Shown: positions 33,035-41,523 of the stretch, in pieces
Position numbering within the stretch: the first letter of the stretch is position 1
How the letters are laid out: every line of letters begins with the position of its first letter
NCBI RefSeq assembly: GCF_001665835.1
Contig: NZ_LZSX01000080.1
Coordinates: forward strand, 1-64,000
Length of the DNA: 64,000 nucleotides
Direction: 5' to 3'
Source of the DNA: Mycobacterium colombiense
GTDB lineage: Bacteria; Actinomycetota; Actinomycetes; Mycobacteriales; Mycobacteriaceae
Made by a program: the position numbers and the translations under genes
The notes under the pieces: model-generated
Databases searched by the model: none
What the model saw: only the letters and a program-made list of their open reading frames with translations
Told to the model about the DNA's origin: nothing

Positions 33035-34416
33035 GCGAGGTTCAATCCCCGGGCCGCACCATAGAGTCCACATATCCAGCAGGCCAACGGAACCATTGCG
33101 GCCAGCGTCAGCCACTCCAGCAGTCCGGCGCCTCGACGCAGGACGGGCGAGGCGGGTCGCGCGGGGCCGACGAAGCCGAGGTACGTCGCCACGGCGACCG
33201 CCAGTGTCGTCACCGTAGCGATCCAGGGTCCGGGTACCGTTGCGCGCGCGGAGATGACACCGAATATCGTTGCGGCAACCGATATTCCGCTGACCGCGAA
33301 CACCACCATTCTTCTCATGTCGGCGCATCGCGCACGCAATAGCAGGAGCGCGCCGGTGAGCGTTCCGAACGCGGTGCACGACAGTCGTGGTGCGCCGGCA
33401 ACCACGGCGACGATCGCCCCCAGCGTGGCCGATACCGACAATCCGGCAAGCAGGCTGGTCAGCCACCTCTCGGCGCGGACCGCCCGGGAGCGTGTTGTCG
33501 TTTCGTGCGGGTCGATCTCCACCGCGTCGGGCGTCTGGAGTCGGGGCGACAACCCGGCCAGCGCGATCGATGTGCGCGCCGCCACTGGAAGCAGGACGAC
33601 GGATACCAGCGCGGCCGCTGAAGCGACGACGCGCAGCGGCGCCGCGCTGATCACGCCCACCAGCCCCGCCGCCGCGATGACCACGGCGCAGCCCGACACG
33701 GCGGTCAATGTGACCACACCGCAACCCGATACGCGTATCGCGACGACCGCGGTGACGCCGGCCGCCGCTGCGGCCAGCAACACATTGGGCATGCCCGGCG
33801 CGCCCGGCACCGCCACAAAGCCGGCAAGCCCCGCGAACGCCGTGGCGATCACGCTCAACGCCAGCCCGGCTGTCTGATCTCGATAGCCGCGGTGCGCGAT
33901 GGCCGCCAGCACGAGGGCCAGGGCGCCGGCCGCGACCAGCGCGATGACCGTCGCGGCGACATCTCGGTCAGCGTTGATGCGGAACGTGTCACGCACGATT
34001 ACCAGGCCCCCGACGCCGGTAAACAGCATTGCCGCCGCCGCGCCGATGAGTCGGACCGCGCCTGCACGTGAAGCGCCGCTGCTCGGCGCGGTCGCAGCGT
34101 CGAGTGTGGCCGACACGGCCTCGGCCACGTCGAAGTAGCGGGGTGCGGGCAACGGGGTGCTGCGCCGGCTCAGCACCAGGATGGCGCCATCTCCGATGTC
34201 ATGCTGCGCCAGTGTCATTGACGGATCCAGTCCGGATGCGCCGGGCACCGATAAGCGGTAACGCTCGGCCTCGCGGTCGGGGTGGCCAACCCCAAGGATG
34301 TCGATGACCGACGGAATCAGAACAGCGACTGGGATTCCCGCAGGGAGGGTGACGTCGACGGCCGCGGTGCCCCAATACACTGCGACGCGCCGCAGCCCGG
34401 TATCGGATGCAGGCAA
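33031..34416 (-). CDS. eccD4: ESX-4 membrane channel protein EccD4
   Basis: 461 residues if it starts at TTG 34416 (LPASDTGLRRVAVY). This matches the start of M. tuberculosis Rv3448 (MPTSDPGLRRV) and has AAGGG seven bases upstream. A longer frame would run into the divergent eccC4. A ubiquitin-like domain (about 1-85) precedes about eleven membrane helices that form the type VII pore subunit. The gene is followed by mycP4 with ATGA overlap. Divergently transcribed from eccC4 across 126 bases. Confidence 0.92.
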   Translation of the reverse strand: MPASDTGLRRVAVYWGTAAVDVTLPAGIPVAVLIPSVIDILGVGHPDREAERYRLSVPGASGLDPSMTLAQHDIGDGAILVLSRRSTPLPAPRYFDVAEAVSATLDAATAPSSGASRAGAVRLIGAAAAMLFTGVGGLVIVRDTFRINADRDVAATVIALVAAGALALVLAAIAHRGYRDQTAGLALSVIATAFAGLAGFVAVPGAPGMPNVLLAAAAAGVTAVVAIRVSGCGVVTLTAVSGCAVVIAAAGLVGVISAAPLRVVASAAALVSVVLLPVAARTSIALAGLSPRLQTPDAVEIDPHETTTRSRAVRAERWLTSLLAGLSVSATLGAIVAVVAGAPRLSCTAFGTLTGALLLLRARCADMRRMVVFAVSGISVAATIFGVISARATVPGPWIATVTTLAVAVATYLGFVGPARPASPVLRRGAGLLEWLTLAAMVPLACWICGLYGAARGLNLA

Positions 34417-34542
34417 CAGCGAACCCTTCGATCGAATTACCAAGAAGGTAGCCACGTCTGCACGGCCCGGTATCCGGCTGTCCACAGGTGACTTGTCGCC
34501 GATCTCGGTGCTACCTACCGTCGTCGAACCGGGAGGTGTGAA
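34417..34542. promoter_or_regulatory. Divergent promoter region, eccD4 / eccC4
   Basis: This 126-base region must serve both arms of the ESX-4 locus. It contains GGGAGG at about 34531-34536, six bases before the eccC4 ATG, and an AAGGG site reading the other way just inside eccD4's border. In other mycobacteria ESX-4 is driven by SigM; I could not identify a SigM-type promoter with confidence by eye. Confidence 0.4.
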
Positions 34543-37500
34543 ATGACGCATGGTTTGGCGCCTGCGGCGTCGGGCGGGGACATCGTCGTCGACGCTCCGC
34601 CCGAGCTGCCGTCCCCGTCTTCGCCGGGCATGCTGCCGCGGTTGCTGCCGGTGGCGCTCTCGCTGGTGTGCATGGGCACCATGGCGGCGGTGTTCACCGC
34701 GGGGACCGGCGCGTCCCGCAATCCCGCGTTCCTGGCGCTGCCGGGGATGATGCTGGTTTCGACCGCGGTGACGGAGCTGACCGGCCGTGCTCGAAGGCGA
34801 GGCGGCGGGCTCGATGCCGACCGGGATCAATATCTCGGCTATCTCGGCACTCTCAGTCGGTCCGTGTCCGAAGTTGCTGTGGCACAGCGCCGATCATCGA
34901 TCAGCCGGCACCCCGATCCCGACACGCTGTGGACCCTGATCGGCGGCCCCCGAATGTGGGAGCGGCGGCCAACCGACGCCGACTTCGGCCGCGTGCGCGT
35001 CGGCATGGGAAGCCAGCCATTCGCCCGCCGCCTGGTGACCCCGCAGCTTCCGTCGGAGGAGCTCCGCGATCCGGTCACTGACATGGCACTACGGCGCTTC
35101 CTGCGCGCGCATTCGACGATCCATGCCCCGGTCACGATCAGCCTGCGTGCGGGGACGCTCGTGACGATCGACGGTGATCCGGGTGAGGTACGCGGGTTAC
35201 TACGTGCGATGCTCTGTCAACTCGCCGTGCTGCATGCGCCCGGCCAAATGCTGATCGCGGCCGCCGTCGACGACGAGAATCGGGGCCACTGGGATTGGCT
35301 CAAATGGCTTCCGCACAACCAACATCCGGTAGATGCAGACGAGGCGGGGCCGGTCCGGATGATCTACTCGAGCGCCGCGCAGGCCTGGCGTGCGCTCGCC
35401 GCAGTGCAAGGTTACGAACTCGTCGTGGTCACCGATCTCTCCGAGTGCGTCGATCCGATCGCCGGCGCAACCACCATCGGGGCGGCCACCGAGGCGGGCG
35501 CAGCGCTGAAATTTCGAACGCCCGCACTGACGGCACCGGGTTGGTGTCCCGACCAGATGACCCCCATCGACGCGCTGATATGCGCACGCCGGCTGGCCGG
35601 ATACCACGCGCACACGGCACGTCCGGCAAGCGCTGACCCTAATTGGCCAGAGCTGACCGGGCTTTGCGCTCTGGACCGCTTCGACCCGGCCGCTTTGTGG
35701 CGTCGACAACGCCGCCGCGACCGACTCCGCGTGCCGATCGGAAGCACCATAGAGGGTGTTCCACTCGAGCTGGACATCAAAGAGCCGGCCGAGGACGGGA
35801 TGGGCCCACATGGGCTGTGCATCGGCGCCACCGGGTCGGGCAAGTCGGAGCTGCTTCGCACCATCGCACTGGGCATGATGGCCCACAACTCGCCGGAAAC
35901 GCTCAACCTGCTGCTCATCGACTTCAAGGGCGGCGCAACATTTCTCGACTATGCTCGCGCCCCACACGTAGCCGCGGTGATCACCAACCTGGCCGACGAC
36001 GCACCGCTGGTGGCCCGGATGCGCGATGCCCTGGCCGGCGAGATGAACCGTCGCCAGCAGCTGCTGCGGACGGCGGGCTGCGTCAGCGTCGCGGCATACG
36101 AACGGGCGCGCGCGGGCAGGGCGTCGCCCCCGCTGCCCACGCTGTTCATCATCGTCGACGAGTTCTCCGAACTGCTCAGCCAGCATCCAGATTTCGCCGA
36201 CATGTTCGTCGCGATCGGCCGGCTCGGCCGGTCGTTGGGCATGCACCTGCTGCTGGCCAGTCAGCGTCTCGATGAGGGACGGCTACGCGGACTGGAAGCC
36301 CATCTCTCGTACCGAATGTGTCTGAAAACGCTGTCCGCCAACGAATCCCAAACCGTGCTGGGTGGTCTTGACGCATATCGACTGCCGAGCACCCCTGGCG
36401 CCGGCTTCTTGCGCATCGGCGGCGGCGAACCGATTCGCTTCCAGGCGGCGCTGGTATCGGCGCCGCTGCCGACGAATACGCCGGCCCGAGCAGGCACTGT
36501 GGGGGCGGGTTCGGTCCGGGTGTTCGGCACCCGGATCGTGGGTGCGGTCAGCCGCGCCGCCGCGGAGAGCGAGAACCCCGCACGGACCATCTCGGGCACC
36601 GTCCTGGACCGGCTGTCCGGCCAGGGGCCACCCGCGCATCGGGTTTGGCTGCCCCCGCTCGGGCCGGCGCCGGCGCTGCACACCCTGCTGGCCGACGTCG
36701 CCTGCACGCCTGGGTGCCTCGCGGTCCCCATCGGCACTGTAGACCGGCCCCTCGATCAGTCCCGGGCGCCGCTGATGGTCGACGTATCCGGGGCCGCAGG
36801 CAATCTGGCGGTCATCGGCGCACCCCAATCGGGAAAGTCGACGGCGTTGGGCACGCTCATCACCGCCCTGGCGGCCACCCATGATCCTGGCCAGGTGCAG
36901 TTCTACTGCCTGGATTTCGGTGGCGGGGCGCTGTCGACGATGCGCACGCTGCCGCATGTGGGTGCGGTCGCCGGGCGAGCGGACCCGCGTCTCGTCGGCC
37001 GGATAGTCGCCGAATGCGAGTCGGTCTTTCGTCGCCGTGAAGCCCTCTTCCGAGAGCATGGCATCGCGTCGATCGTCCAATACCGTCAGCGGCGCGGGGA
37101 CATCGATGCGCCCGATGATCCATTCGGTGACGTGTTCCTCGTCATCGACGGCTGGGCAAGCGCGCGTCAAGAATTCGGCACTCTGGAAGAGTCGATCAGC
37201 ATGCTTGCGGTGCAAGGCCTTTCGTACGGCGTGCACGTAGCGTTGTCGGCGTCGCGGTGGGCCGAGGTGCGGCCCTCGCTGCGGGATCAAATCGGCACCC
37301 GCATCGAGCTACGGCTGGGGGATCCCGCGGACTCCGAAATCGACCGGAAGACCGCGCAGCATGTGCCCCGTAACAATCCGGGCCGGGGCCTTTCCCACGA
37401 AGGGCTGCACATGCTGATCGCCTTGCCCATCGCCGACGTGCCCGCCGGTGCGTCGGCCGCTCCGCCGATACGGCTGCTGCCGATGCACGTCGATCGCGAG

Positions 37501-38223
37501 ACTGTGCTGCGCCGGTCGGGCGCCGGGTTGGGCACTCGGATACTGCTCGGCTTGGGGGAGCGCGAATTGCAGCCAACCGCAATCGATTTCGAACGCCATT
37601 GGCATCTTCTCGTCCTCGGTGACAACGAGTGCGGGAAGACCGCGACGCTGCGAGCCTTGTGCCGGGAGATCGTCCGCACGAAAACGCCCGCGCAAGCCCG
37701 GCTGTCGATCGTCGACTTCCGGCGCGCGCTGCTCGGAGTCGTCGAGTCGGAACATCTCGGCGGTTACGCCATGTCGCCCGCCGCCCTGGCCGTGTTGCTG
37801 CCCCACCTGCTCGAGTCTCTGCAGGCGCGGATGCCGCCGCCCGACGCAAGCCAGGCCCAGTTACGCAGTGGATCCTGGTGTTCCGGACCGGACCTCTACG
37901 TCGTCGTCGATGACTACGACCTTGTCGCGGGCACGGCGGGCAATGTGCTGGCGCCGATCGTCGAATTCTTGCCGTACGCGGCGGATCTGGGATTGCACCT
38001 GGTCCTCGCGCGCCGCAGCGGTGGTCTCGAGCGCGCGATGTTCGAGCCACTGTTGGCGAGTCTGCGCGACCTCGGTTGCGCGTCACTGATGATGAGCGGA
38101 TGCCCGGCTGAGGGCGCACCGTTCGGTTCCGCCGCGGCGCTGCGATTGCCGCCGGGCCGCGGCATCTTGACCACTCGGACCGGTGAGGACGAACTTGTCC
38201 AGGTTGCCTGGAGCCCGCCGTGA
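34543..38223 (+). CDS. eccC4: ESX-4 FtsK/SpoIIIE ATPase EccC4
   Basis: 1226 residues. Two N-terminal membrane helices (about 32-72) are followed by three ATPase domains. Walker A motifs are GATGSGKS (428-435), GAPQSGKS (759-766) and GDNECGKT (1026-1033). Walker B of the first is LFIIVDEFSE. EccC is the motor of the type VII secretion complex; its last domain binds the C-terminal signal of Esx dimers. ATG with a GGGAGG site. The stop overlaps the next gene (GTGA, 38220-38223). Matches M. tuberculosis Rv3447c in length and position. Confidence 0.95.
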   Translation: MTHGLAPAASGGDIVVDAPPELPSPSSPGMLPRLLPVALSLVCMGTMAAVFTAGTGASRNPAFLALPGMMLVSTAVTELTGRARRRGGGLDADRDQYLGYLGTLSRSVSEVAVAQRRSSISRHPDPDTLWTLIGGPRMWERRPTDADFGRVRVGMGSQPFARRLVTPQLPSEELRDPVTDMALRRFLRAHSTIHAPVTISLRAGTLVTIDGDPGEVRGLLRAMLCQLAVLHAPGQMLIAAAVDDENRGHWDWLKWLPHNQHPVDADEAGPVRMIYSSAAQAWRALAAVQGYELVVVTDLSECVDPIAGATTIGAATEAGAALKFRTPALTAPGWCPDQMTPIDALICARRLAGYHAHTARPASADPNWPELTGLCALDRFDPAALWRRQRRRDRLRVPIGSTIEGVPLELDIKEPAEDGMGPHGLCIGATGSGKSELLRTIALGMMAHNSPETLNLLLIDFKGGATFLDYARAPHVAAVITNLADDAPLVARMRDALAGEMNRRQQLLRTAGCVSVAAYERARAGRASPPLPTLFIIVDEFSELLSQHPDFADMFVAIGRLGRSLGMHLLLASQRLDEGRLRGLEAHLSYRMCLKTLSANESQTVLGGLDAYRLPSTPGAGFLRIGGGEPIRFQAALVSAPLPTNTPARAGTVGAGSVRVFGTRIVGAVSRAAAESENPARTISGTVLDRLSGQGPPAHRVWLPPLGPAPALHTLLADVACTPGCLAVPIGTVDRPLDQSRAPLMVDVSGAAGNLAVIGAPQSGKSTALGTLITALAATHDPGQVQFYCLDFGGGALSTMRTLPHVGAVAGRADPRLVGRIVAECESVFRRREALFREHGIASIVQYRQRRGDIDAPDDPFGDVFLVIDGWASARQEFGTLEESISMLAVQGLSYGVHVALSASRWAEVRPSLRDQIGTRIELRLGDPADSEIDRKTAQHVPRNNPGRGLSHEGLHMLIALPIADVPAGASAAPPIRLLPMHVDRETVLRRSGAGLGTRILLGLGERELQPTAIDFERHWHLLVLGDNECGKTATLRALCREIVRTKTPAQARLSIVDFRRALLGVVESEHLGGYAMSPAALAVLLPHLLESLQARMPPPDASQAQLRSGSWCSGPDLYVVVDDYDLVAGTAGNVLAPIVEFLPYAADLGLHLVLARRSGGLERAMFEPLLASLRDLGCASLMMSGCPAEGAPFGSAAALRLPPGRGILTTRTGEDELVQVAWSPP

Positions 38224-39452
38224 GCGAACATCCCGCAATCGTCGAAGCCGGGCCCGGCACGATTCGGCGGTTATGTTGCGCCACAAGCGCCGTCGCAGAC
38301 GACGAGATGGCTGACATCGTTCGGGCGGCGCTGGATGCGGTTGACGACCGGGTGGCGCTGGTAGGGGAGCGGCCGGTGGCCGTCGATGCACTGTGGGAAG
38401 CCGCGTTGCGTTCGGCAAGCCGCGGCCACTGCGACGGGACGATCGTCGTGCACCCGTCGTGGTGGTCGGCGGCGCGCGTGGGTGTGGTGAGCGCGGCCGC
38501 GGCGGCCGTGGCCGGTCAGACGCACACGCGATCGTCGCTGCTGATGCGGGCCGCCCGCGCCGCACCGGACGCGACGGTAGTGGTTGAAATCGCCGAGCGG
38601 CTGGTGGCGATCACCGCGGGTGAGGTCACGGCGATACCGCGCACGGCCGAGCCCCATTGCGTCGCCCGCGACGTAGCGGGCGTCGTTGCGCCGATGGCGC
38701 CCGAAGCCGTGCTGATCGATACGCCGAGCGGCGTCGCGGGTGCGGCGCCGCTGGCGCGGCTCATTGCCCACGCGGTACGCGGGGCCGGGCAGGACATCCC
38801 AGAAGTCCTTGAAATAACCGATATTCGGCTGGCCCGGGTCGCGCGGTCGGCCTACCCGGCAACCACCCAGCCGTCGGGAGCGGCGCCTGCCCGGGCCGGC
38901 CGAGCGCGCGGCCGGATGCTCAACGGGGTCGGGGCGGCCGCCATCGTGGTCGCCGCGGCGGCGCCGACAGCGGTGACGATGAGCCGACCCGGTGAGGTGG
39001 CGCGCAAGCCGGTGGAAACGGCGCCCACCACGTTTTTGGTCGAAGGCCGGGTGGCGCTGTCGGTGCCGGCGACGTGGTCGTCCCAGCGGGTGGTCGGCGG
39101 ACCGGGCTCGGCCCGGATGCAGGTCACCTCTCCGGCGGATCCCGACCTGGCGCTGCACATCACCCAGTCGCCGGTGGCCGGTGAGACCCTGAGCGGCACG
39201 GCCGAGCGGTTGAAGCGCGCGATCGATGCCCAGGCCCCCGGGGTGTTCGTCGACTTCAACCCGTCCGGGACCAGCGCCGGCCGACCGGCGGTGACTTACC
39301 GCGAAGTGCGCCCGGGACATCACGTGCGCTGGACGGTCCTGCTGGACGGCCCGGTCCGGATCAGCATCGGTTGCCAGAGCCGGGCCGGCGACGAAGACGC
39401 CGTCCGCGACGCCTGCGAGCAGGCAGTGCGGTCCGCCCACGCGATCGGATGA
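38220..39452 (+). CDS. Type VII secretion-associated protein, Rv3446c-like
   Basis: 410 residues, GTG start overlapping the eccC4 stop. The N-terminal two thirds form a soluble Ala/Val-rich domain. One membrane helix at about 238-256 (VGAAAIVVAAAAPTAVTM) is followed by an exported C-terminal domain of about 150 residues (VPATWSSQRVVGGPGSARM). The layout is that of the type VII secretion-associated protein family found only with ESX-4 type loci. Its exact role is not known; the place between eccC4 and esxUT suggests a structural or assembly factor. Confidence 0.85.
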   Translation: MSEHPAIVEAGPGTIRRLCCATSAVADDEMADIVRAALDAVDDRVALVGERPVAVDALWEAALRSASRGHCDGTIVVHPSWWSAARVGVVSAAAAAVAGQTHTRSSLLMRAARAAPDATVVVEIAERLVAITAGEVTAIPRTAEPHCVARDVAGVVAPMAPEAVLIDTPSGVAGAAPLARLIAHAVRGAGQDIPEVLEITDIRLARVARSAYPATTQPSGAAPARAGRARGRMLNGVGAAAIVVAAAAPTAVTMSRPGEVARKPVETAPTTFLVEGRVALSVPATWSSQRVVGGPGSARMQVTSPADPDLALHITQSPVAGETLSGTAERLKRAIDAQAPGVFVDFNPSGTSAGRPAVTYREVRPGHHVRWTVLLDGPVRISIGCQSRAGDEDAVRDACEQAVRSAHAIG

Positions 39453-39497
39453 AAATTCGGTGGAACCGAAGGACCCGCCCCGGGGGTCGTAGTTGGT

Positions 39498-39815
39498 ATG
39501 ACTGCATCGAACACACTGAGCACCGACTTCGACCTGATGCGGTCGGTGGCGGGTACCACCGACGCCCGCAACGAGGAAATCAGAGCGATGCTGCAGACAT
39601 TCGTCGGCCGCATGAACGGCGTTCCGCCCTCGGCCTGGGGTGGGCTCGCGGCGGCGCGCTTCAAAGACGTGATGGACCGCTGGAACGCCGAGTCACTTCG
39701 GCTCTATCACGCCCTCAACACCATCGCCGACACCATCCGGCACAACGCGGCCACCCTGCAGGAGGCCGGCCAGAACCATGCACACCACATCGCCGCCGCC
39801 GGCGGAAACCTGTGA
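39498..39815 (+). CDS. esxU: WXG100 protein EsxU
   Basis: 105 residues, a helix-turn-helix WXG100 protein. The turn motif WGG is at SAWGGLAAARF. The sequence TTDARNEEIRAMLQ and NAESLRLYHAL closely follow M. tuberculosis Rv3445c. It forms the ESX-4 substrate dimer with EsxT, encoded 15 bases downstream. ATG start, 45 bases after the Rv3446c-like gene. Confidence 0.93.
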   Translation: MTASNTLSTDFDLMRSVAGTTDARNEEIRAMLQTFVGRMNGVPPSAWGGLAAARFKDVMDRWNAESLRLYHALNTIADTIRHNAATLQEAGQNHAHHIAAAGGNL

Positions 39816-39830
39816 CGAGAAAGGATCCCC

Positions 39831-40127
39831 GTGGACCCGGTGCTTTCCTATAACTTCGGCGAAATCGAACACTCGGTACGCCAGGAGATCCACTCCACGT
39901 CGGCACGCTTCAACGCCGCGCTGGACGAGCTGAGCTCGCAAATCGCACCATTGCGGCAGCTGTGGACCAGTGAGGCGGCCGCTGCCTACCAGGCGGAGCA
40001 GCTGAAATGGCACCAGTCGGCGACCGCGCTCAACGAGATACTGGCCGAGCTGGGAAATGCCGTGCGCGACGGCGCCGAAGAGGTGGCCAACGCCGACCGC
40101 CGGGCTGCCGGCCTCTGGGCGCGGTAG
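39831..40127 (+). CDS. esxT: WXG100-like protein EsxT
   Basis: 98 residues from GTG 39831, with AAAGGA six bases upstream. It matches M. tuberculosis Rv3444c closely (SYNFGEIEHSVRQEIH; QLKWHQSATALNEIL). The turn reads LWTSEAA, that is, W-x-S and not W-x-G, as in the M. tuberculosis protein. Partner of EsxU. A strong hairpin 40 bases downstream ends the operon. Confidence 0.93.
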   Translation: MDPVLSYNFGEIEHSVRQEIHSTSARFNAALDELSSQIAPLRQLWTSEAAAAYQAEQLKWHQSATALNEILAELGNAVRDGAEEVANADRRAAGLWAR

Positions 40128-40167
40128 CGGCCGAACAGACCACCGCGCGGTCCTGGCCGCGCCGTGA

Positions 40168-40217
40168 GACTGTGTGGTCCTGGCGGGGGAGAGCCGCTGG
40201 GACCACACAGTCATTTT
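40168..40217 (+). terminator. Terminator after esxT
   Basis: GACTGTGTGGTCC (40168-40180) pairs perfectly with GGACCACACAGTC (40200-40212), with a G/C-rich inner pairing (GGCGG / CCGC), followed by ATTTT. This is a good Rho-independent terminator that insulates the ESX-4 operon from rplM-rpsI. Confidence 0.85.
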
Positions 40218-40376
40218 GACCTGCGGGGATGGCGGTCGGTAAGCTGCTCCGTTGGCGTGCGGAACGCCGGGGCCTCGGGTCAATGTCGGTCGCCGAGACC
40301 AAGCCCTCACCGCGAACGCCTGACCGGCCCCCGGGTCACACCGGGATCCACCCTCGAGAAGAAGAAGGTAAGCGCT

Positions 40377-40820
40377 GTGCCTACGTACACGCCAAAGGCG
40401 GGTGACACCACGAGGTCGTGGCACGTCATCGACGCCACGGACGTGGTGCTTGGCCGCCTTGCCGTCGCGGCAGCCACCCTGCTGCGCGGCAAGCACAAGC
40501 CGACGTTCACCCCCAATGTCGACGGCGGTGACTTCGTCATCGTCATCAACGCCGACAAGGTCGCCTTCAGCGGCCAGAAGCTGGACAAGAAGCTGGCTTA
40601 CCGCCACTCGGGGTATCCCGGCGGTCTGAGCAGCCGAACCATCCGCGAGCTGATGGACAAGCACCCCGACCGCGTCGTGGAGGACGCGATCGTCGGCATG
40701 CTGCCCAAGAACAAGCTGGCCCGGCAGATCGCGCGCAAGCTGCACGTCTACGCCGGCCCCACGCACCCCCACGCCGCACAACAGCCCGTTCCGTACGAGA
40801 TCAAGCAGGTGGCCCAGTGA
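40377..40820 (+). CDS. rplM: 50S ribosomal protein L13 (uL13)
   Basis: 147 residues from GTG 40377 (PTYTPKAGDTTRSWHVID). The signature SWHVIDATDVVLGRLA and SSRTIRELMDKHPDRVVEDA are typical of L13, an early 50S assembly protein. Followed by rpsI with a GTGA overlap, the universal L13-S9 pair. The 160-base gap after the ESX-4 terminator must hold its promoter; GAGAAGAAGAAGG upstream of the start serves as ribosome site. Confidence 0.97.
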   Translation: MPTYTPKAGDTTRSWHVIDATDVVLGRLAVAAATLLRGKHKPTFTPNVDGGDFVIVINADKVAFSGQKLDKKLAYRHSGYPGGLSSRTIRELMDKHPDRVVEDAIVGMLPKNKLARQIARKLHVYAGPTHPHAAQQPVPYEIKQVAQ

Positions 40821-41374
40821 CCGAAACGACCGAGGCCTTGGAAAACCCTGAAAACCCTGAAAACCCGGAGAACCCGGACACCCCAGAAGTCGCAGAGACC
40901 GTCGAGGTCGTCGTCGAGGTGACCGAAGCCCCCGTCGAGGCCTCTGAGGCCGCGGAGGCCCCCGCGCCCGCCGAGTCCTTCGTGTTCGACCGGCCCATCC
41001 AGACCGTCGGCCGCCGCAAGGAGGCCGTGGTGCGGGTGCGCCTGGTGCCCGGCACCGGCAAGTTCAACTTGAACGGCCGCACCCTGGAGGGCTACTTCCC
41101 CAACAAGGTGCACCAGCAGCTGATCAAGGCCCCGCTGGTCACCGTCGACCGGGTGGACGCCTTCGACATCTACGCGCTGCTGCACGGCGGCGGCCCGTCG
41201 GGGCAGGCCGGCGCGCTGCGACTGGGCATCGCCCGGGCGCTGATCGTGGCCCAGCCCGAGGACCGGCCCCCGCTGAAGAAGGCCGGCTTCCTCACCCGTG
41301 ACCCGCGTGCCATCGAGCGCAAGAAGTACGGCCTGAAGAAGGCCCGCAAGGCGCCTCAGTACAGCAAGCGCTGA
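40817..41374 (+). CDS. rpsI: 30S ribosomal protein S9 (uS9) with acidic N-terminal extension
   Basis: 185 residues, about 55 more than E. coli S9. The conserved part begins near FVFDRPIQTVGRRKEAV and ends YGLKKARKAPQYSKR, whose basic tail touches P-site tRNA. The N-terminal 55 residues are acidic and low in complexity, with ENP repeats followed by Val/Glu-rich sequence. Extensions of this type occur in mycobacteria, but the ENP run may vary between strains. GTG start overlaps the rplM stop. Confidence 0.96.
   Translation: MTETTEALENPENPENPENPDTPEVAETVEVVVEVTEAPVEASEAAEAPAPAESFVFDRPIQTVGRRKEAVVRVRLVPGTGKFNLNGRTLEGYFPNKVHQQLIKAPLVTVDRVDAFDIYALLHGGGPSGQAGALRLGIARALIVAQPEDRPPLKKAGFLTRDPRAIERKKYGLKKARKAPQYSKR
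40841..40885 (+). repeat. Nine-base tandem repeat in rpsI (ENP units)
   Basis: Units gaaaaccct, gaaaaccct, gaaaacccg, gagaacccg and gacacccca follow each other in frame and encode ENP-ENP-ENP-ENP-DTP. The first two units are identical. In-frame repeats of this type can gain or lose units by slippage without breaking the gene. Confidence 0.85.
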
Positions 41375-41390
41375 TCAGCCGTCGCTAACT

Positions 41391-41427
41391 GGCCACAACT
41401 TGGCATCGTCATGCACAAGTTGTGGCC
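41391..41427 (+). terminator. Long hairpin between rpsI and glmM
   Basis: GGCCACAACTTG (41391-41402) pairs with CAAGTTGTGGCC (41416-41427). Inside it GCAT (41403-41406) pairs with ATGC (41411-41414), leaving a cgtc loop and one bulged base, so the stem has 16 pairs. No T-run follows. It lies 17 bases after the rpsI stop and about 97 before glmM. It may end the ribosomal operon, or act as an RNA or protein recognition site in front of glmM. Confidence 0.55.
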
Positions 41428-41523
41428 GGTTGCGGCGTGTCTGCGCCCAGGCGCGGCCCGTTTCGTCCACAAAGGAACGGGCACGTTAGGTGCAAGCCCG
41501 ACAACTGTGAGAGGTTTGATCGC

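Noticed and set aside
33035..33724. Upstream extension of the mycP4 frame
   Set aside because: Arg-rich shadow of eccD4; signal peptide and homology place the start at 33034.
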